This document shows positions 58,188 to 64,000 of a stretch of 64,000 nt of DNA, piece after piece. The translations under genes and the position numbers were made by a program. The notes beneath the pieces are model-generated. The model was not told the DNA's origin and made no database searches. It saw only the letters and a list, made by a program, of their open reading frames with translations. The stretch is from Bretschneidera sinensis. Lineage: Eukaryota; Streptophyta; Magnoliopsida; Brassicales; Akaniaceae. Location: contig CM043702.1 in assembly GCA_023935145.1 (NCBI GenBank), positions 62,277,001 to 62,341,000 on the forward strand. Direction: 5' to 3'. Every line of letters begins with the position of its first letter. Position 1 is the stretch's first letter.

Positions 58188-59402
58188 TTATGGCTCTTGG
58201 AGAATGGTGGTGGACGATTTAGGGTCAAAAGTCCTCGTAATGTAGTGCTTCAATCTGTGCCCATTAACCTTGAATGTCTCCTTGTTTTTCTCGTGTCGAA
58301 CCTCAATGGCACCAAAAGGTGAGACACTTATCACGGTATACGGTCCAGTCCACCGAGATTTCAGCTTTCCCGGAAATATGTGCCTTCTCAGGACTTCCTG
58401 CAACCGTTCTTCCATTTTACCTGTCAACGAAGAAGATATTATCACAGTGAAAATATTTTTCTCTAAATAAGCATATTTTAAATGAGCAAGTAAAGTTTTC
58501 AATTCAGTTATTATTATTTGTTCTTCTGGCACTTCTTTTCCCATTTCAAACTCCAAGTTCCTTGCTTCTTCTTCGATGATGAGTTTTTCAGTGGTATTAG
58601 TTCCCGATTCCATGATGCATCCCTCCAAAGTATCTTCATTTAATGTTTTCTCCTGAAACTCCTCAATGAGGTTATCAACAATATCCACTTGAAAACAAAA
58701 AGAAGTAGATAAGCCAGAAGGGTATTTCATAATTTTATACATATCAAAAACTACTTGCTCATCATTGACTCTTAAAGTAAATTTCCCTTGTTGTACATCA
58801 ATTAGGGCTCTCCCTGTAGCAAGGAATGGACATCCAAGTATAAGAGGTACCTCACGATCCTCTTCCATGTCGAGAACAATGAAGTCTACAGGGAATATAA
58901 ATTTATCAACCTTTACGAGTACATTTTCTATAATTCCCTGTGGTCTCTTAATAGAATGATCAGCTAATTGCAATGACACTGTTGTTGTTTTGATTTCTTC
59001 TAATCTAAGTTTCCTGAAAATTGAAAGAGGCATAAGATTGATACTTGCACCAAGGTCACATAAAGCTTTATCAAAAAATGAATTTCCTAAAGTGCAAGGT
59101 ATAGTAAAACTCCATGGATCTTTTAATTTTGGAGGTAGCTTGTTTTGCAGTATAGTGCTGCACTCTTCAGTTAACATTACCGTTTCGTGTTCCTCGAGCT
59201 TCCGTTTATTAGACAAAATTTCCTTTAAAAATTTAGTGTAGCTAGGCATCTGTGCTAATGCCTCTGCAAATGGAATGTTAATATGCAATTTCTTGAAAAT
59301 CTCTAAAAATTTTGAAAATTGCTTATCTAATTTTTCTTTCATAAATTTCTGAGGATAGGGAAGAGGTGGCATATATTTAGTTTCAAGGTTATAATCGATC
59401 AA
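58188..59402 (-). pseudogene. E5 protease fused in frame to the integrase C-terminal tail (RT-RH-IN deletion)
   Basis: A 404-codon open frame. Residues about 113-200 hold the aspartic protease (ALCDLGASINLMP with Asp 116; VPLILGCPFLATGRALI). An acidic linker follows, then YAYLEKNIFTVIISSSLTG, which in complete relatives leads into RT. At residue 341 it jumps directly to FPGKLKSRWTGPYTV, the tail after the integrase core (compare [13 protein letters not shown] in E4), ending at 404. The whole of RT, RNase H and the D,D,E core are missing but the frame is kept. The first codon used here is not a true start; gag reads into this region. Confidence 0.85.
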
Positions 59403-60820
59403 ACCTTTACCAGTACATTTCTTTGCTGAAACTCATTTCTCCTCTTGCACAGTCTCTTTTTTCTCCCCTTCTTGATGAGTGATTTCTTTAGGTTGTGGCT
59501 CTTCCAATTATGTGCCGCTCCTTAGTGTTATGGCCATGACATCCTCCTTAGGATTCTTTTCTGTGTTGCTCGGGAGGGAACCTTGTGCACGTCCAGAAAT
59601 TATGTTCGCTAGTTGACCGACTTGAACTTCCAAATTTTTTATGGATACTTCTTGATTCTGGAATCTTGTTTCTGCTGTAATTTAGCCATCATATCCTCCA
59701 AGTTGGACTTCTTTTCTTGAGGGGTATATTCAGGATGAGGTTGCTTTGCATTGTTTCGATTCGACGGGAGGTTTGGATGATTCCTCCATCCTAGATTATA
59801 TGTGTTGCTGTATGGATTGTTCTGCCTGTGAAAATTTGAAACAAAATTAGCTTGTTCAGCAGATGAATTATACACAAACTGATTACCTGCTTGACAGTTA
59901 CTGCTATAGTGGCCACTACCACCACATAATTCACATATAACATGTGAGTGGGGATTAAATCCATCAATCTTCTTGTTGAGAGTCTCCAGTTATGCTGCTA
60001 GAGCTGTAACAGCATCTACATTGTGCAATCCTGAGGCTCTGTTGATAGGTAACCTTTCAATTGGCCATTGATAAGAGTTAGTAGCCATTTCTTCTAGTAA
60101 TTCAATGGCTTCTTCTGGAGTTTTTCTCATGATAGTGCCACCTGCAGCTGCATCAATCATGTTTCGGGTTGTATTAGTTAAACCGATATAAAAAGTTTGT
60201 ACCTGCATCCAAGTGGGCAACTCGTGATGAGTACATCTTTTCAACAGGTCTTTAAAGTGCTCCCATGCCTCATAGAGTGACTTTCGATCAACCTGCAAAA
60301 ACATAGTAATTTCATTACGTAACTTTGCAGTTTTTGCAGGGGGGAAGTACTTCCCTAAAAACTTATGTGCCAATTCTGCCCATGTTGTTATGGATCCGGC
60401 AAGCAAAGAAGTCAACCAACTTTTTGCTTTATCCCTCAATGAAAATGGGAAAAGCCTTAAACGAATTGCATCCTCCGATACTCCGTTATGCTTAAATGTG
60501 TCGCAAATTTCCAGGAAATTCGCTAAGTGAACATTCGGATCTTCTTGCGATAAGCCCCTAAATTGTACTGAATGCTGAATCATCTGGATGATGGCGGGCT
60601 TAATTTCAAAATTGTTCGCTTGTATAGGTGGTCGCCGAATGCTGGATTCAACACCATCCATCTTTGGCATGGCATAATCCAACAGTGCACGTTGCATCTC
60701 TGCATTGTTTCCTTCTGCCATTGTATTAACTGTTACTGATGCTGTTCTTCTCAAAGAGTGAAACGTGCGCTTAATCTCTGGATTAGGTTCTGCAAGTATT
60801 CTCCCACTAGTACGAGTCAT
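59403..60820 (-). pseudogene. E5 gag, one nonsense codon and a late frameshift
   Basis: It starts MTRTSGRILAEPNPEIK at 60820. The gag core is FRGLSQEDPNVHLANF, LRLFPFSLRDKAKSWL and FLGKYFPPAKTAKL. TAA at about 59990 (CAA to TAA) is followed in frame by LETLNKKIDGFNPHSH and an intact zinc knuckle CELCGGSGHYSSNC, then NNPYSNTYNLGWRNHP. A frameshift near 59680 and further stops separate it from the protease frame. Confidence 0.85.
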
Positions 60821-60924
60821 GCATTAGAATCGAAAGCCCTGCAAAATAGACTTAAAAACCAAATTAAAAAAAAACTCTCAAATTAACAAGTTGAATCACA
60901 ATAAAAGTAATAGTTTATTTCAGT

Positions 60925-60941
60925 CCCCAGCAACGGCGCCA
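60925..60941 (-). other. Primer binding site of E5 (tRNA-Asp type)
   Basis: The minus strand reads TGGCGCCGTTGCTGGGG, the same as in E1, six bases from the LTR end. Confidence 0.85.
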
Positions 60942-60947
60942 AAAACT

Positions 60948-62388
60948 TGATGCGATTAAATTTACACTAGCAAGTGCACTAATCGTTCAAGTAATAAAAT
61001 GATGAGTAAATATCGTTCCCAATGAGGACTGAGCAAATACTACAGAAATTATGATTCGACTCTTACTGTTATTTGAGCAAACGAATAATTGTCGGAGAAA
61101 AAGTTACTAACAATTAACTAAAAAGGGAAAAACGGAACACAATAGTAAATAACGGAATATTAGCAAACTTTGGAATGAAGACTCTTATGAACTAACGTGC
61201 TATGGACTTGACTTCACCTAAACCATAATTGATAAGAGTTTCGAATGGACACGTTTCGTTTAATATGTTTTTCAAGATGGTAGAATCCCCAATAAATTGG
61301 TTATCCATATTCCAGGTCTAACCACAATCTCAAGAATCATTAACTTTGAATATCCGTATTCCAGGTCTATTCTAGATTAATTCAAATTAAGAAGCATTAA
61401 GTGTTTTGGATTCCTTTCAATTAAATCTCCCTATTCGGTTACGATTTAAGCGGACCACGTGAACTTCCTAGGATCCCTATTCGGTTACTCCTATTTCATT
61501 CATGGCATGTTTTACCCTGGCCTTTGCATAGATAACAATCCAATATCATATTTATTAGTTCAATCATTCATAAAAACATGGCTTCTCTATTCGACACATC
61601 ACCATGCCCCAAGAAGGGATCAAAATAATAAAGAGCATTAAGAATAATAAAACACATTCTTTGAAAAAAAAATTATATTCTACTTGTCCAAACAACAACT
61701 CAAGATAAAGGTCTATGATCCATCTATCCTTAACACAAAAATATCTACTCCATAATCATGTTCAAACAACCCACATATTATAAAACATCAACATAGATAG
61801 AATAGAAAAATATAAAACCGGAGAAGAATGATTAAAAGCTTGATGTGTAGCCTCCCGTAGTGTCTCCAAGCCTCCTTTCGCATCTCCTCTCCTCCAAATT
61901 TTGTCTTTTTTCTTCTCTTTTCTGACCCCTCTTCTTGTTCAGCTAGGGTTTTAATTTATAGATTCAAAATTCACGGGCTGGCATTGCAGCGCCAAGATCC
62001 CAGCGCTGCAGCGCCAAGACACACAACAAACCCTAATTCTGGCGCTGCAGCTCCAGCTTTCTGGCACTGTAGTGCCAACTTTCTGTCCAATTCCTTCTTT
62101 GTGTCAACTACCAGCGCTGCAGCGCCAACATCTTGGCATTGCAACCTTGAGTTTATGTCCTCTCTGTGCATTTTGGTCTTCTAGTGCTCTCAAACGCTCT
62201 AGCAAGTGTCTGCACAATAAATTTCCATGACTTAGCATTGATAAATCACTTAAAACAACTTATTAGTAAAATAAGATACACAAAAGTCAAATTGCTAAAA
62301 ACACATGCAACATAATTCTAATGCTTAAGAACAATACCAAAAATGTGCCTAAAAGCAGTATAATAACATGATTTATTCAGAGTTATCA
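60948..62388 (-). repeat. E5 5' LTR
   Basis: 1441 bp, starting TGATAACTC at 62388. TATA CTATAAATT at about 61962-61953. It carries six palindrome words at 61977-62150 against four in the 3' LTR, and is 67 bp longer. Confidence 0.9.
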
Positions 62389-62393
62389 ATTTA

Positions 62394-62984
62394 CTCTTTG
62401 ATTAAGTAAGAAGGATTTGAGTTCATGTGATTGTTGAATTTATGTTCTTCTTCTTTTAGATTCTCTTAATCCGGTGATTACATCCGTCTCATCCTTTGAT
62501 GTTGTTCGAATGTGATTAATTTCGGTAGATTTATTTTACTAATTGGCCATTACTGCGATATTATCATTGAGATATATTATCGTTTCTTGATAATCTTTAA
62601 GATCTGTCATGTGTGCTTGAACCAAAATCAATAAGTAACTTGTAGTAATTACATTAGAGTTTATAAATGTGCTTGATTGAATATCTTCTGATTGTTTGCT
62701 TGGGGTGTGAAACTATTAATCGAGATAAACATAATTGAATCAAGAGTGGAATAAGGGAACGAACCTAGGGAAGATTCCCGGAACCTTGCTGTTTCGTTTA
62801 TATTCTCATTTACATTTACACAATTTTTCTCACAATACACCATTATCAAAACTCATCTTCTTTCGTTTAACTTTTATCGTTAATATTAAAGTTTACACCT
62901 TCTTTTGTAATTAAATTGTTTCCCTGTGGAATCGACACCCCAAAGCTGTACTAAAATAACTATGTTATACTTTGGGCGTAATCA
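62394..62984 (+). repeat. E4 3' LTR, second part
   Basis: It resumes CTCTTTGATTAAGTAAG and ends GGGCGTAATCA at 62984. Joined with 53831-54779 it is about 1.54 kb, matching the 5' LTR. Confidence 0.9.
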
Positions 62985-63480
62985 GGACTCCAAGTCACCA
63001 ATCGCCCTAATACACGAACGGTTCCTGATCAGGCTAGCAAGGCGAAGCCCACACGGACAGTCCCTGACCACCTAGCTGGGCCTCTTAGGCATCATTACCC
63101 AATCAAGTTGGGACTTTGGGTCCCCAACGGCCTTTATACTTAAACGGTTCCTGATCAAGCTAGCAAGGTGAAGCCCAAGCGGACGGCCCCCGGCCACCTA
63201 GGCATCATTACCTAACCAAGTTGGGGCGTCACATCACCACCGCCTTAGGCAATATACCGCCTCCAAAGCCCTATAAAGAGACTCAGGTGCGCATTCCAAA
63301 TGATCCAACTTTTTTGAAACTAAAAAGGGAACGCTTGTCCCCTAAATATACTTTCTCTCACTCTGACTAAAGCTTCGGAGCATCCTCTGAGGCACCCCCT
63401 CCGATTACCCCCTAGCTCAGCTTTCTTTCCCTGTGCAGATACATCCGAGGCCCGGCCTCCAACTCAGCAAAACACATTTT
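62985..63480 (+). promoter_or_regulatory. Promoter-like region of a Tat-like element with a 126-bp duplication
   Basis: Two copies of a segment starting CGGTTCCTGATCA(G/A)GCTAG lie at 63019 and 63145, 126 bp apart. They precede CCCTATAAAGAG (TATA at 63272-63278) and a CT-rich stretch. It resembles the U3 and R of an LTR, but the borders could not be fixed because no second copy is in the window. Confidence 0.4.
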
Positions 63481-63490
63481 TGGAATCGAC

Positions 63491-64000
63491 ATGACCCAAG
63501 TAAACCTGCTAAGTAGATGTGTAGATGAGAATCCTTTTTTCCCTTTTCATTCTGGAAGCAAGGGGAATGCCCTCAAACATTGTTATGGGTTCAAGAAAGA
63601 GTTTTGGCATTGCTTGCGTAAAGGAATTCTTACCCCAAGTTTATGCTCTAGAGAAAAAGAAGTATCGATGACAGTGGCTGAAAGAGAGCCTATGCCTATC
63701 CGCTACCAACTCAATGATAAAAGTCAATGGGTTATTTTCAATGCTATGAACTGATAGAAGGATTAACTATCCCAATCTCAACCTGGCATCCAAAACATTC
63801 ATACCCATTCTGTTATGGCAATGACTGCATCAATTGATTTGTTTCTAGTTAACGAGATCACAATACAAACACCAATTGCTTTTTCTTATGCTAGTGACAA
63901 CGCAGTGCCTTAGGATTATGATGTTAAGGTAGTTACTCAAACCCCTATGGAGTCAATTTCAAATATTATAGGAGCTGGAGGAATGCCCCGAAGTGAGAGA
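63491..64000 (+). pseudogene. Tat-like gag-pol fragment, decayed, running off the edge
   Basis: An 87-codon frame starts MTQVNLLSRCVDENPF at 63491 and has no clear domain. Further on, another frame reads ASDNAVP, a stop where plant Tat-lineage polyproteins have Trp (TGG to TAG), then DYDVKV and ISNIIGAGGMPRSER. The pattern AVPW-Y ... NI-G-GGMTRSGR is typical of Tat/Ogre-type elements just before the protease. Several stops show it is dead. Identification rests on this short motif. Confidence 0.5.

Larger units (their letters stand above)
54780..62388 (-). mobile_element. E5: Athila-like Ty3/gypsy derivative lacking RT, RNase H and most of integrase
   Basis: Minus strand: 5' LTR 62388-60948, primer site, gag, protease fused to the integrase tail, internal GC cluster with TATA, remnant of ORF3, 3' untranslated region, polypurine tract, 3' LTR 56153-54780. 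Flanked by ATTTA on both sides (54775-54779 and 62389-62393), which proves insertion into the E4 3' LTR after E4 was in place. LTR ends are TGAT...ATCA. Confidence 0.92.
42973..62984 (+). mobile_element. E4: most complete Athila-like Ty3/gypsy element, host of E5
   Basis: Plus strand: 5' LTR, primer site, gag, protease, RT, RNase H, integrase, internal promoter-like module, ORF3, 3' untranslated region, polypurine tract, and a 3' LTR interrupted by E5 at 54780-62388. It is the same family as E2 and E3 but opposite in direction to them. Every domain is recognisable but stops and frameshifts break gag, RT, RNase H and integrase. The first eight or so bases of the 5' LTR are missing at the satellite junction, so no target duplication can be checked. 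Confidence 0.9.

Overview
This window is repeat DNA from a flowering plant, probably a dicot. I recognise no host gene. Evidence for a plant: Athila-type Ty3/gypsy gag and DLGAS-type protease, primer sites matching the 3' end of plant tRNA-Asp, a Ty1/copia element with a tRNA-iMet primer site, a plant L1-type LINE, and an extra ORF after pol of a kind seen in Athila-like elements. I cannot name the species. The mix of a satellite array with higher-order structure and nested, broken Athila-like elements resembles pericentromeric or centromeric heterochromatin; that is inference.

Layout, left to right. (1) 1-4911: E1, minus-strand gypsy element with gag and protease remnants but no RT or integrase; its 5' LTR is 3570-4911 and its far end lies outside the window. 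(2) 4912-5584: a short block of a 97-bp satellite. (3) 5585-11257: E2, a truncated minus-strand gag fragment with primer site and LTR; that LTR is also the 3' LTR of E3 and is split by a 5'-truncated LINE (8093-10897). (4) 11258-19879: E3, minus strand: ORF3, RT-RNase H ORF (integrase deleted), gag-protease ORF, leader minisatellite, primer site, 5' LTR. (5) 19880-42972: the same satellite, all in one orientation, split by a decayed copia element (25481-30902). (6) 42973-62984: E4, plus strand, same family as E3, with gag, protease, RT, RNase H, integrase and ORF3 all recognisable but broken. Its 3' LTR is interrupted by E5 (54780-62388, minus strand, 5-bp target duplication), whose polymerase and integrase core have been removed in frame. 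(7) 62985-64000: promoter-like sequence and a decayed Tat-like gag-pol fragment running off the edge.

No element here is autonomous: each has a different internal loss, although E3 (gag-protease and RT-RNase H ORFs) and E4 (integrase) are partly complementary. The satellite holds about 190 monomers. Each monomer is an old dimer of two ~48-bp halves, and in the right-hand part monomers form higher-order units of 5-10.

The most unusual signal is a promoter-like module seen in three gypsy families: a cluster of family-specific GC-rich palindromes directly upstream of a TATA box. It occurs in the LTR and again inside the element, upstream of ORF3 or of the position where ORF3 would lie. Purine-tract duplicates 3' of ORF3 are a second shared and unexplained feature.
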